From Zingiber officinale (lineage: Eukaryota > Streptophyta > Magnoliopsida > Zingiberales > Zingiberaceae), in contig NC_055991.1 in the NCBI RefSeq assembly GCF_018446385.1, positions 101,415,712 through 101,479,711 of the forward strand: DNA of 64,000 bases. The letters run 5' to 3'. The translations under genes and the position numbers were made by a program. This document shows, piece by piece, positions 21,647-33,379 of this stretch. The first letter of the stretch is position 1. Every line of letters begins with the position of its first letter. The notes under the pieces are model-generated. The model was not told where the DNA came from. It did no database searches and saw nothing but the letters and a program-made list of their open reading frames with translations.

Positions 21647-24546
21647 TGTAAAATACCAAAAATAGGCGAATATTAATAAGGGAATTTTTCGGAATTTTTG
21701 GAAATTTCCTGGGAATTTTTCGGAGCTCGTATGGACGAGTTAACGGGGATAAAAATGGGGCCGGGAAAAGCCTGTTTTGGCTACCCCATTTAAATGAGGA
21801 AAAGTTGAATTTCTTAAATTCCTTATTTATTTTCTCTTTGCTTCATTTTTTCGCCGATTCCACTGTTTCTCCTCCCCGACGCCGCCTCTTTGCCCTAGCC
21901 GATCCTCTTCTTCGAGCGCCGGCCACAGGTTTGCCGAACCACCGCCGATTCGACCGAGCCCTGGTGTTTCCCGTGCGTGCCTCTCCCTCGCGCACCCGAG
22001 CCGCCTCGCCCGACGCCTCTCCAGCGTGCCCTAGCACCGTCGTCGTCATGCCCTAGCACCGCCGCCGACCCAGCTCCTCACCTCTTACCGCCGGTCACAG
22101 CCCGAGCATTGCCGGCCACCAGATCCGACTCAGCACAGTGCCGACGCCGCTGTGCCCTAGCCACATCACGCCGACCCTCTTCCTTCTTCATCACCAGATT
22201 TTTGTCCACCTCCGACCAGTGGAGAGGGAGAAGGCCAATGGAAAAAAAAAATCCAGCAGGGAGATCCTCACAGCCACCTCCCCTCTCTGTTCTCCTCTGT
22301 GCTAGCCACCAGGTCTGACCCAGTGCTGGCCGCCGGCTGATTTCCGGTGTCCTAGTCACCGCTGTGAGGTTTGAGTCGACCAACAGATTCACTGCCACCA
22401 CCGTCGGCCAAGTTTCCTCTTCCGTGCCGCTGATCTGGAGCGACTGCTGCCGTGCTTTTACTTTGTGGGCCACCAAGAGTCGAGAGCACGAGAAGGCGGC
22501 AGAGGGCAATAGTGTTTCGGCGGTGGAATTTAAGGTAAGGGTTAAGGTTTGGTTTTTTGATTGTGTGCTCTGACTCTTGTTGTATTGTGAGCAACACTTG
22601 TGTTGGGTGGAAGATCATGCTAACTAAGTATAGTGATCTTTAATTGTAGGTTTATTGCGCTGGTAGTGTATCGGGGTTCCACAGCCGCTGTGATTTTTCC
22701 GACCATAATTTCCACCAACATTCTTGCTGTGAGAAGTGAGGTAAGGTTTTTGGGTTTAACGTTTGTGGATTTAGGTCTTGATGTGGATAAGTTAATCGAT
22801 GATCAGTTAAGGTTGATCGATAATTAGGGTTTTCCTAACTGAATTAGGAGTTTGATTTAGTTATTTGATACATGTTGAGTAACTAGATTATATGTGTTAA
22901 ATTAGGTAGGTTAATGATTAAGACTTAGGGTTTTGCCCTAAATTGTGTTGGGAATTTTATTTAGCAATTTAGTTGAATTTTTAGCTAAATAAAATATCTG
23001 TATATTGGTATTACAGGACTTTGACGCGAGACGAGTATCTCGATGTCGGATTTGGACATTCCTATTGGAGGCGGGTACTTTTGACTTTTTTTCTTTGATA
23101 TGCTTAGTAATGAAATTAACATGTTGCATTAATTGTGTTTCTTATCTGTTTCGGTTAATCACTACCCAAATCTTGGTACATGCTTGATTGATTGATTGGT
23201 TTGCATCTCATGTATATTTTACCTGTTTATTCATGCTTATAGGGGGTAGTGATATACCATGCTTCACCATGTTCAGGACCTAGGTTTTTATACCTTCTGT
23301 GTACCTTTGATTCGATATGATTCGTTGACCTAGGGTGCACTTTTCTATATATATGGATTAGGTCAGGATGTTTTTATAGTTATTGCCATGCACCATTTGC
23401 ATGATTGCATGCTGTGCGATAGTCCGTTCCATTATTGTTGAGCACATAGCCAGTTACATGGATCTGCACACACCACCACTCATGGGTTAGTGGTCGATTC
23501 AGGCAGAGTGTGTTGCAGTAGGGACTCTGTTAGGCACCGTTGGTCCGCTCATGGGTAGTGTGACACAACGTGTTATCCGGCAGGGATTCCTCCCCGTCAC
23601 TGTGTACCGGGAGTTGAGAGCATTACGCTCCCCCATTTATGATTTGGGGTAGGAGGATAGGTGTACTCCGACAGCATCCCGTCCACTCGGTCACTCATCA
23701 GGAGTAGTGACGACAGAGTGCACACAACCCTACCCACTCGGCCTCACTATTGTGTGAGATGATCGACTGGCGTCAGGGGTGACCAGGACGCATCATTGGC
23801 ATCATATGCATGATGCATTTATTGCTTGTGTTTGTGGTTGCTGCATTTATATGCTGCATATTATTTGGATACCTATGTTTGACATGCATACAGGATCCCT
23901 ATACCACTCGGACTGTTTGACCTTATACTCAGGACCTGGTTAGTACAGTATTCTCCTGTTTACTTCAGATGCATTTTTATCTTTCTTATCAGGAGACTGT
24001 ACGCATGATTAGTGCTAGGTGTTATTTCCCTACTTTGTATATCAATTGTACCTGCTGAGTGTTGGACTCACCCTGCCTTTATTGTTGATATTTTCAGGTT
24101 GATGCTGTCAGGAGAGAGTTTCAGTTGCTGGTCCCTGCAGACCTCGAGGATATGATTGGTTTTCTTTTGTTTTCTTTTCTGTTCTAGACTGTTTTGAACT
24201 TGTTGTGTTTTGGATTATTTTACTTATGGACATTGTATGGATTTTATTTTGTCGATGGATTTGGATTTGGATTTATTCTACTACATGCCTGCCTGGACGG
24301 TAGAAGAGGTGAGTTCATCGGATTTGAGTTTTACGAGTGTAGTGGAGTAGGGTTGATTTCGAGTCAGGGTATTATCTTTCTGTTTATTTGTTATATGAAC
24401 TGCGTGGAATGTGTTTTTATTGTTTTTATATTTCCAGCCGCCTGTGGCTGAGGTATGTGAGGATGTAGAAAAGTTTCAGATTGTCCACCGTACAGGGGAG
24501 ATGCTGCCGAAATTTTCTCGGACAGGGACTCCTCTGGGGCGTGACA
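21647..24546 (+). repeat. 5' LTR of gypsy element B
   Basis: 2,900 bp, TGTAAAATACC to GGGCGTGACA. An unusually long LTR. A CT-rich leader with several intron-like GT..AG pairs follows the promoter side, for example donor GGTAAGGG near 22532 and acceptor TTGTAG near 22650. Short frames inside it are duplicated in the 3' LTR and are not separate genes. Confidence 0.95.
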
Positions 24547-24552
24547 ATTTAG

Positions 24553-24564
24553 TGGTATCAGAGC
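24553..24564 (+). other. Primer-binding site of element B
   Basis: TGGTATCAGAGC, complementary to the 3' end of initiator Met-tRNA, six bases after the 5' LTR. A second copy follows at 24628-24640. Confidence 0.9.
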
Positions 24565-24611
24565 CCAGTTTTACGATCTTTTGTTTCGTATTTTGGATTT
24601 TTGGGATTTAT

Positions 24612-24640
24612 CTGATACCAATTTATTTGGTATCAGAGCG
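24612..24640 (+). other. Hairpin with a second primer-binding-site copy
   Basis: CTGATACCAA-TTTAT-TTGGTATCAG forms a perfect 10-bp stem with a 5-nt loop. Its right arm extends into TGGTATCAGAGCG, the same tRNA-complementary sequence as the primer-binding site 75 bases upstream. Confidence 0.75.
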
Positions 24641-24876
24641 GGTTATGATACCTGCTTTTGGTGTTCTGGAGATTTATTGGATACCTGTTGTTGGTATTCT
24701 GAATATTTGGGTTAGCCAGGTTTGCGAGTCAAACTGGGCATTATCGGATTTTCGATATGGTTATGTTTTGGATTTCCGTTTCGGATTTATTCGGATTTCC
24801 GGCGATATGTACGTTCGGAATTTTGAGGTCAAATTGGGGACTGGACAGCGACGGAACATCTCCAGACAGCAAATAG

Positions 24877-24935
24877 GTATGTTGTTATTTTATGATTTTT
24901 ATACTTGTAGTAATATCTGTAATTTAATTTAACAG
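24877..24935 (+). other. Possible leader intron before gag of element B
   Basis: AAATAG/GTATGT at 24876 and a T-rich tract ending TTAACAG/AT at 24935 frame a 59-nt AT-rich segment. It ends two bases before the gag ATG. The size is at the lower limit for plant introns. Inference from splice-site consensus only. Confidence 0.3.
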
Positions 24936-24937
24936 AT

Positions 24938-27037
24938 ATGAGACGATCCACACGTATTGCTGCGAGACGTGGTGCTGGACGACCACGTGGGAGGACCACG
25001 GGATCTCTGGATATGTCAGAGATGGCCACTGTTAGTGAGCCTGTCAGTCAGGGACAGACTCAGGATGCAGCGGGAGCATCGGGCTCTCAAATCCCGATAG
25101 CTCATGTAGAGATACCTACTTTGGCCACACCGACGGTATCCACTCCTACCGTATTTACGGTACCATCGGGGGTACCATTGGCGTACCCGACATTTGCTCC
25201 AGCGCAGCCTACGGCGTATTCAGGACCACCGCCACTTGGATCTACAGTGTACCCTACACCAGTGGCACCTGTGCCCCCAGTTCCTACAGTAGCAGCAGCT
25301 GCACCATATCCGGTACCATTACCTACCGTACCTCCAGCTGCCACCACTTTTGTTCCCCACGCAGTACCACCGACGGCTTATGCTCTGGTATATACAGCAG
25401 CATCGGGAGTTCCTCCTCCGGTCTATTCCGCGGTACCACCTGTAGTATCAGCTCCAGTGTTTCCGCCAGTCCCACTCACTGATATTGTCGCTGCACGAGC
25501 TAGGATTCCAGCACTGGCTGAGTCGATGAAGACTCGTTTCACTCTTTTCCGCGGGGATCTCGATCCGAGTATGGCTCTGTCATGGATAGAGACTATGGAG
25601 CAGACTTTCTTCTATATGGCTTGCTCCGAGTGGGAGAAAGCAGAGCTGGCTGCTTACCATTTACGGGATGAAGCTAATGCCTGGTGGGTTACTCAGCGTT
25701 CTATTATTGGTGAGCGCAACGTCACATGGACCAGGTTCAGAGAGGCTTTTGAGAGCCGTTTCTTTCCACTGTCCTATCAGATGGCTCGCCGACAGGATTT
25801 TATGAGTCTGAGGCAGAATAATCGCTCAGTGACCGAGTATAATACTGAATTCCTCCGGTTGGCTCAGTTTTGTCCAGAGTTAGTTGCGGAGGACAGAACT
25901 CGCATGATGCAGTTTATACAGGGATTGGATGGTTATCTGCATGTACAACTTGCCGGATTAGGGATTACATCTTACTCTGATGCATTGAATCGAGCTTTGA
26001 TGATAGAGTTAGCTCGGCAGACAGCATATCCGGACAGGAAAAGAAAGCATACGGGTCAGACATCAGGGCAGGTCCAGCAGACACAGGCGACAGGACAGCA
26101 TCAGAGTAGTCACAGACGGTCAGGTCAGAGTTCTTCTGGGGTATCTCGTAGGCCTCAGAAGTCAGGGCGGTCTTCTTCAGGACGTTCCCGGTTTTCTCAG
26201 CAAAACCGGCAACCACCTCCTAGTGATACTCATTGTTTCAGATGTGGATCCAGAGATCACCTCACCCCAGCTTGCTCTCTGGGACAGTCAGTTTGCTTTT
26301 ATTGCAAACTGCCGGGGCACCAGAGCCGAGATTGTCAGCTGAAGGCTCAGCACACGGCTTCCGGAGGGTCAGGTCAGAGGGGACAGTCTAGTCAGTCAGG
26401 GGCATATCGAGGAGGGCAGAAAGCCCAATCTTCACAGCGTCAGCAGGGAGCAGCTCCCTCCGCAGCAGCATTTGGCATGCTTGGACAGGAGTACTCCAGT
26501 GCTTCTGTAGCACCCCAGAGTTTTGCTCCAGGACCTTATTATCCGACTCAGGGGCAGTATCAGACTCAGTCCCAGCCAGCTGCACAGTATCAGTCACCAT
26601 CCTCTCAGTCTTATCTGGCACATAGTCCAGCAGCGCCTCAGTGGCAGGCTTCTGCCCAGCCGCAGCAGCCGCTGGCAGTGTTACCACCTCCTCCTCCGCC
26701 AGAGACTGGTCGTGTTCATGCGATTACCAGAGAGGATGCTCAGCGGGCCGACGGATCCGTTTTCCGCGGTACGATTTCCATTTATGCATTTACTGCTGAT
26801 ATTTTGATTGATACTGGTAGTTCGCACTCTTTTATATCCCGTACCTTTATGCGGGAGATTGGTAGATTACCTATTGTTAGATTACAGCGGTTGACCGTCT
26901 CCCTACCGTCCGGTGATACTTTACACGTCACCCAAGAGGTCAGAGGTTGCCCGTTAGACTTTGGCAACATGACACTTACGGTAGATCTTCTAGTATTGGA
27001 GATGGTCGAGTTTGATATCATACTGGGCATGGATTGA
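24938..27037 (+). CDS. Gag and protease of gypsy element B (frame cut by a stop)
   Basis: 699 codons from ATG 24938 (MRRSTRIAARR, a basic start). A long Pro/Ala/Val-rich linker (about residues 40-190) is followed by a retrotransposon gag capsid domain (about 200-350; WIETMEQTFFYMACSEWEKA, YNTEFLRLAQFCPEL). Two CCHC zinc knuckles follow (about 433-446, CFRCGSRDHLTPAC, and 453-466, CFYCKLPGHQSRDC). The aspartic protease site is IDTGSSHSF (about 625). Gag packages the element RNA and the protease cuts the polyprotein. The frame ends at TGA 27035-27037 inside the protease, where family members read GMDWLS, so a Trp codon has become a stop. The same frame continues into reverse transcriptase, so gag-pro-pol was originally one polyprotein. 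Confidence 0.9.
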   Translation: MRRSTRIAARRGAGRPRGRTTGSLDMSEMATVSEPVSQGQTQDAAGASGSQIPIAHVEIPTLATPTVSTPTVFTVPSGVPLAYPTFAPAQPTAYSGPPPLGSTVYPTPVAPVPPVPTVAAAAPYPVPLPTVPPAATTFVPHAVPPTAYALVYTAASGVPPPVYSAVPPVVSAPVFPPVPLTDIVAARARIPALAESMKTRFTLFRGDLDPSMALSWIETMEQTFFYMACSEWEKAELAAYHLRDEANAWWVTQRSIIGERNVTWTRFREAFESRFFPLSYQMARRQDFMSLRQNNRSVTEYNTEFLRLAQFCPELVAEDRTRMMQFIQGLDGYLHVQLAGLGITSYSDALNRALMIELARQTAYPDRKRKHTGQTSGQVQQTQATGQHQSSHRRSGQSSSGVSRRPQKSGRSSSGRSRFSQQNRQPPPSDTHCFRCGSRDHLTPACSLGQSVCFYCKLPGHQSRDCQLKAQHTASGGSGQRGQSSQSGAYRGGQKAQSSQRQQGAAPSAAAFGMLGQEYSSASVAPQSFAPGPYYPTQGQYQTQSQPAAQYQSPSSQSYLAHSPAAPQWQASAQPQQPLAVLPPPPPPETGRVHAITREDAQRADGSVFRGTISIYAFTADILIDTGSSHSFISRTFMREIGRLPIVRLQRLTVSLPSGDTLHVTQEVRGCPLDFGNMTLTVDLLVLEMVEFDIILGMD

Positions 27038-28270
27038 CTGTCAGTTTATCATGCTACCGTTGATTGTCAGACGAGGGTGGTCACCTTCCAGCCTCCGAAC
27101 CAACCCTCGTGGAGTTTCACTGGCATTAGAGACGACGGTATCTCGATTATTTCGGCGATTCTGGCGCAGAAGTTGCTGTCTCACGGCTGTCATGGTTTTC
27201 TATTATCTCTGATTAGTACTGGAGACAGCAACAGTTCGCAGCTCTCCGACATTTCTGTAGTCCGAGAGTATCCAGATGTCTTCCCTGAGGAGCTTCCTGG
27301 TTTGCCTCCCAGAAGGCCAGTGGAGTTCACTATTGAGCTGATTCCGGGAACCTCACCGACATCGAAGGCTCCGTATCGTATGGCACCGAAAGAGTTGAAC
27401 GAGCTGAAGGTTCAACTCCAGGAGCTTTTGGATAGGGGATTCATTTGCCCTAGTGTTTCCCCATGGGGTTCTCCGGTATTATTTGTCAAGAAAAAGGACG
27501 GCACCATGAGGTTATGTATTGACTACAGGCAGCTGAATTCAGTGACCGTCAGAAATAAATATCCATTACCACGGATTGAGGATTTGTTTGATCAGCTCAG
27601 AGGTACTTCAGTGAATTCTAAGATTGATCTGCGATCCGGATATCATCAGTTGAGAGTCAGAGATTCTGATATCCAGAAGACAGCTTTCCGTACCAGATAC
27701 GGTCATTATGAGTTTTTGGTAATGTCATTTGGGCTTACCAATGCTCCAGCGGTGTTTATGGACTTGATGAACCGCATCTTTCTGGAGTATCTGGATCAGT
27801 TTGTTATCGTTTTCATTGATGACATATTGGTCTACTCTCGTTCCGAGGAGGAGCATGCACAGCATCTTCGCACAGTCTTGGAGATTCTTCGACGACATCA
27901 GCTGTATGCAAAGTTCAGCAAGTGTGCATTCTGGCTATCCTCAGTTGGTTTTCTGGGACACGTAGTTTCTAGCAGAGGTATTTCAGTTGATCCTTAGAAG
28001 ATCGAGGCTGTCACCGGTTCGGAGCAGCCGAAGTTAGTTCAGGAGATACGCAATTTTCTGGGATTGGCCGGATATTACCGATGTTTTGTCGAGGGCTTCT
28101 CGCATATTGCTATGCCACTGACACGTCTTACCCGGAAAGGCGTGAAGTTCATATGGTCCGAGGATTGCGAGACCAGCTTTCAGGAGCTGAAGCGGAGATT
28201 AGTGTCGGCTCCAGTTTTGATTTTACCTTACGAGAGGACGGTTGTACTTTACCGATGCATCTCTTGAGGT
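27038..28270 (+). pseudogene. Reverse transcriptase of gypsy element B, with a premature stop
   Basis: In frame with gag-protease. The open stretch 27038-27997 holds the RT palm and fingers: [51 protein letters not shown], and the catalytic FIDDILVYS (Asp pair intact). A TAG at 27995-27997 stands where family members have Lys (VDPKKIEAV). The same frame resumes through NFLGLAGYYRCFVEGF and TSFQELKRRL up to a frameshift near 28240. Without readthrough of two stops the enzyme is not made. Confidence 0.9.
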
Positions 28271-28640
28271 TTGGGGCTGCTACGATGCAAGACGCGAGTA
28301 GTCTCTTATGCTTCTCGTCACTGAAGGAGCATGAGAAGAATTACCCGATTCATGACCTGGAGTTAGCGCCATCATCTTTGCTCTGAAGCTATGGCGACAT
28401 CATTTATATGATATCACATTTGAGATTCTCACCGATCATAAGAGTCTCAAATACATTTTCACTCGGAAGGAGCTTAATCTCCGACGGAGGAGATGGATGG
28501 AGTTCTGAAGGACTACGATTGTACCATTAGCTACCACCGGGAAAGCTAATGTGGTTGCCGATGCACTCGGCAGAAGTCGAGAGGACTTTGGCTTGCCGGA
28601 CTTGATCACGGACTTGATTGAGTTTCTCGGAGTTAGATCT
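28240..28640 (+). pseudogene. RNase H region of gypsy element B, frameshifted
   Basis: Pieces in different frames match the gypsy RNase H: KEHEKNYPIHDLELA, then FALKLWRHHLYDITFEILTD and HKSLKYIFTRKELNLR, then KDYDC. At least three frame changes and a stop fall within 400 bases. This is the most damaged part of the polyprotein. Confidence 0.8.
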
Positions 28641-28649
28641 TGAGGAGCA

Positions 28650-30112
28650 GGGAGAGCAGGGTATTCTTGTTACTATGGTTGCTCGATCGTCGATCGGGAT
28701 GAGGATCCAGAGGCAGCCGATGATCGGCATTTGCGGTTTATTAGCGATCGAGATAGCTTAGGCGGACCGAGTTTACACGAGACGAGGAGGGTATCATATA
28801 CTTCCGAGGCAGATTATGCGTACCTCAGTCTCATCCGGTCTTACAGGAGCTACTTCAGGAGGCACACCGTTCTCGATTTGCGATCCATCCAGGCGGGACC
28901 CGTATGTATCGAGACTTGAGGCGTTCCGATTGGTGGAACGGCATGAAGAAAGACATCGCGGATTTCGTAGCTAGGTGTCTTGTTTGTCAGCAGGTGAAGG
29001 CTGAGCACCAGAGACCTGCAGGGTTACTTCAGCGGATTCCTATTCCTGAGTGGAAGTGGGATCACATTACCATGGATTTTGTGGTAGGGTTGCCGAGGAC
29101 ACGACGAGGCCATGACGCGATTTGGGTAATCGTTGATCGATTAACCAAATCCGCGCACTTTTTAGCGATTCGGAGGACAGATCCCCTGGATCGATTGGCA
29201 GATCTGTATTGCCGGGAGATCATCAGACTACATGGTGTTCCGTTGAGTATCATTTCGGATAGAGATCCACGGTTTACGTCTCGGTTCTGGCAGAGTCTGC
29301 AGCAGGCCTTGGGTACACAGCTCCGTTTCAGTACAGCTTTCCATCCACAGATAGATGGACAGTCAGAGCGGACCATTCAGACTTTAGAGGATCTGCTGAG
29401 GTCATGTGTTATGGATTTCGGAGGCAGTTGGGAGGACCATCTGCCGTTAGTAGAGTTTGCTTACAACAACAGCTTCCATTCGGCTATCCAGATGACACCG
29501 TTTGAGGTGTTGTATGGTAGACCTTGTCGGACACCCGTCCTCTGGGATGAGGTTAGAGAGGCCCAGTTGTTGGGACCTCATAGAGTTCAGAAGGATGCAG
29601 AGTTGGTCCGTACTATCAGACGGAGGATGTCAGAGGCGCAGGACCGCCAGAAGAGTTATGTTGATCGGAGACGCAGACCACTAGAGTTCTCTGTTGGCGA
29701 CCATGTATTTCTGCGAGTTTCACCTACGAAAGGGGTGAAGAGATTTGACCTCAGAGGTAAGCTGGCTCCGCGGTATATTGGCCCTTTCGAGATCTTGGAG
29801 AGGATCGGAGCGGTAGCATACTGGCTAGCACTACCACCGTCCTTGGTAGGCGTGCATGATGTATTCCACGTATCTATGCTGAGTAGATACGTACATGACC
29901 CAACACATGTGCTGACAGATGTCTTAGTTCTAGTTCAGCCTGATGCCACTTATGAGGAGATTCCGGTACGGATTCTGGACCGGAAAGAGCGTCAGTTGAG
30001 GAACAAGACTATCCGGCTGGTTAAAGTCGGATGACAGCATCATTCGGACGAAGAGGCTACTTGGGAGCTCGAGGATACTATCCGAGCTCGATACCCTCAT
30101 CTTTTCACTTGA
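28650..30112 (+). pseudogene. Integrase and chromodomain-like tail of gypsy element B
   Basis: 28650-28903 carries the broken N-terminal part (the HPGG segment is in a shifted frame). From 28904 to 30034 a 376-codon frame holds the zinc-binding Cys pair (CLVCQQVK) and the D,D,E core: ITMDFVVGLP, IISDRDPRF, and DGQSERTIQTLEDLLR. The GPF module (LAPRYIGPFEILERIG) and a C-terminal segment with chromodomain-like layout follow. TGA at 30032-30034 again replaces a Trp codon, and the same frame continues with EEATWELEDTIRARYPHLF to about 30112. The integrase would insert element cDNA; this copy has lost its N-terminal domain frame. Confidence 0.88.
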
Positions 30113-30221
30113 GGATGTGATTTAATTTACCGTTCAGCATTTATTCTCTATATCTGTTGTTAGTACTTGCTGATGGTAGATAACGAAATTTGGGGACCAA
30201 ATTTTTATTAGTGGGGGAGAA

Positions 30222-33131
30222 TGTAAAATACCAAAAATAGGCGAATATTAATAAGGGAATTTTCCGGAATTTTTGGAAATTTTCTGGAAATTTTTCGGAG
30301 CTCGTATGGACGAGTTAACGGGGATAAAAACGGGGTCGGGAAAAGCCTGTTTTGGCTACCCCATTTAAATGAGGAAAAGTTGAATTTCTTAAATTCCTTA
30401 TTTATTTTCTCTTTGCTTCATTTTTTCGCCGATTCCACTGTTTCTCCTCCCCGACGCCGCCTCTTTGCCTTAGCCGATCCTCTTCTTCGAGCGCCGGCCA
30501 CAGGTTTACCGAACCACCGCCGATTCGACCGAGCCCTGGTGTTTCCCGTGCGTGCCTCTCCCTCGCGCACCCGAGCCACCTCGCCCGACGCCTCTCCAGC
30601 GTGCCCTAGCACCGCCGTCGTCATGCCCTAGCACCGCCGCCGACCCAGCTCCTCACCTCTTACCGCCGGTCACAGCCCGAGCATTGCCGGCCACCAGATC
30701 CGACTCAGCACAGTGCCGACGCCGCTGTGCCCTAGCCACATCACGCCGACCCTCTTCCTTCTTCATCACCAGATTTTTGTCCACCTCCGACCAGTGGAGA
30801 GGGAGAAGGCCAATGGAAAAAAAAATCCAGCAGGGAGATCCTCACAGCCACCTCCCCTCTCTGTTCTCCTCTGTGCCAGCCACCAGGTCCGACCCAGTGC
30901 TGGCCGCCGGCTGATTTCCGGTGCCCTAGTCACCGCTGTGAGGTTTGAGTCGACCAACAGATTCACTGCCACCACCGTCGGCCAAGTTTCCTCTTCCGTG
31001 CCGCTGATCTGGAGCGACTGCTGCCGTGCTTTTACTTTGTGGGCCACCAAGAGTCGAGAGCACGAGAAGGCGGCAGAGGGCAACAGTGTTTCGGCGGTGG
31101 AATTTAAGGTAAGGGTTAAGGTTTGGTTTTTTGATTGTGTGCTCTGACTCTTGTTGTATTGTGAGCAACACTTGTGTTGGGTGGAAGATCATGCTAACTA
31201 AGTATAGTGATCTTTAATTGTAGGTTTATTGCGCTGGTAGTGTATCGGGGTTCCACAGCCGCTGTGATTTTTCCGACCATAATTTCCACCAACATTCTTG
31301 CTGTGAGAAGTGAGGTAAGGTTTTTGGGTTTAACGTTTGTGGATTTAGGTCTTGATGTGGATAAGTTAATCGATGATCAGTTAAGGTTGATCGATAATTA
31401 GGGTTTTCCTAACTGAATTAGGAGTTTGATTTAGTTATTTGATACATGTTGAGTAACTAGATTATATGTGTTAAATTAGGTAGGTTAATGATTAAGACTT
31501 AGGGTTTTGCCCTAAATTGTGTTGGGAATTTTATTTAGCAATTTAGTTGAATTTTTAGCTAAATAAAATATCTGTATATTGGTATTACAGGACTTTGACG
31601 CGAGACGAGTATCTCGATGTCGGATTTGGACATTCCTATTGGAGGCGGGTACTTTTGACTTTTTTTCTTTGATATGCTTAGTAATGAAATTAACATGTTG
31701 CATTAATTGTGTTTCTTATCTGTTTCGGTTAATCACTACCCAAATCTTGGTACATGCTTGATTGATTGATTGATTGGTTTGCATCTCATGTATATTTTAC
31801 CTGTTTATACATGCTTATAGGGGGTAGTGATATACCATGCTTCACCATGTTCAGGACCTAGGTTTTTATACCTTCTGTGTACCTTTGATTCGATATGATT
31901 CGTTGACCTAGGGTGCACTTTTATATATATATGGATTAGGTCAGGATGTTTTTATGGTTATTGCCATGCACCATTTGCATGATTGCATGCTGTGCGATAG
32001 TCCGTTCCATTATTGTTGAGCACATAGCCAGTTACATGGATCTGCACACACCACCACTCATGGGTTAGTGGTCGATTCAGGCAGAGTGTGTTGCAGTAGG
32101 GACTCTATTAGGCACCGTTGATCCGCTCATGGGTAGTGTGACACAACGTGTTATCCGGCAGGGATTCCTCCCCGTCACTGTGTACCGGGAGTTGAGAGCA
32201 TTGCGCTCCCCCATTTATGATTTGGGGTAGGAGGATAGGTGTACTCCGACAGCATCCCGTCCACTCGGTCACTCATCAGGAGTAGTGACGACAGAGTGCA
32301 CGGTTGTCACAGCCCTACCCACTCGGCCTCACTATTGTGTGAGATGATCGACTGGTGTCAGGGGTGACCAGGACGCATCATTGGCATCATATGCATGATG
32401 CATTTATTGCTTGTGTTTGTGGTTGCTGCATTTATATGCTGCATATTATTTGGATACCTATGTTTGACATGCATACAGGATCCCTATACCACTCAGACTG
32501 TTTGACCTTATACTCAGGACCTGGTTAGTACAGTATTCTCCTGTTTACTTCAGATGCATTTTTATCTTTCTTATCAGGAGACTGTACGCATGATTAGTGC
32601 TAGGTGTTATTTCCCTACTTTGTATATCAATTGTACCTGCTGAGTGTTGGACTCACCCCACCTTTATTGTTGATATTTTCAGGTTGATGCTGTCAGGAGA
32701 GAGTTCCAGTTGCTGGTCCCTGCAGACCTCGAGGATATGATTGGTTTTCTTTTGTTTTCTTTTCTGTTCTAGACTGTTTTGAACTTGTTGTGTTTTGGAT
32801 TATTTTACTTATGGACATTGTATGGATTTTATTTTGTCGATGGATTTGGATTTGGATTTATTCTACTACATGCCTGCCTGGACGGTAGAAGAGGTGAGTT
32901 CATCGGATTTGAGTTTTACGAGTGTAGTGGAGTAGGGTTGATTTCGAGTCAGGGTATTATCTTTCTGTTTATTTGTTATATGAACTGCGTGGAATGTGTT
33001 TTTATTGTTGTTATATTTCCAGCCGCCTGTGGCTGAGGTATGTGAGGATGTAGAAAAGTTTCAGATTGTCCACCGTACAGGGGAGATGCTGCCGAAATTT
33101 TCTTGGACAGGGACTCCTCTGGGGCGTGACA
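30222..33131 (+). repeat. 3' LTR of gypsy element B
   Basis: 2,910 bp, same ends as the 5' LTR. The 10-bp length difference is explained by one extra ATTG unit near 31762, a 7-bp difference near 32300 and one A less in a poly-A run near 30827. Most substitutions are C/T or G/A transitions. Confidence 0.95.
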
Positions 33132-33379
33132 GGAGATGCTGTCGAAATTGTAACGACCCGCCTTCTGGGCACTGGCTGTAAGGCCGATCGTCACAATAAT
33201 GCTAAACTATACTGTGCGGAAAGCTGGGCTAATTAAAAATTTTACTCTACTAAGGACGGATACAACTGGTAAGAAAAGGCTAAAGACCTTCTTTGCTGGT
33301 TCTTTGCTGGTGTACACATGCTAAGGAGGGAAACTGGACATCCCAACTGAACTAGGGACTAGGACTAAACTTCCCAACT

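Larger units (their letters stand above)
21647..33131 (+). mobile_element. Ty3-gypsy element B, 11.5 kb, chromovirus-like, non-autonomous
   Basis: Complete structure: LTR 21647-24546, primer-binding site, gag-protease, reverse transcriptase, RNase H, integrase, polypurine tract GGGGGAGA (30213-30220), LTR 30222-33131. The target duplication GGAGA is exact at 21642-21646 and 33132-33136. Domain order PR-RT-RH-INT and the integrase C-terminal GPF module mark Ty3-gypsy. A chromodomain-like tail (EEATWELED) supports the chromovirus branch, probably Tekay/Del. pol is interrupted by stops and frameshifts, so this copy cannot make its own enzymes. The two LTRs differ at about 30 bases by eye plus three indels (net 10 bp), indicating a young insertion. 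Confidence 0.95.

Noticed and set aside
21805-22318. Open frames in the 5' LTR of element B, repeated at 30380-30914
   Set aside because: They exist twice only because the LTR is duplicated; they differ by frame-shifting indels and have no recognised domain.
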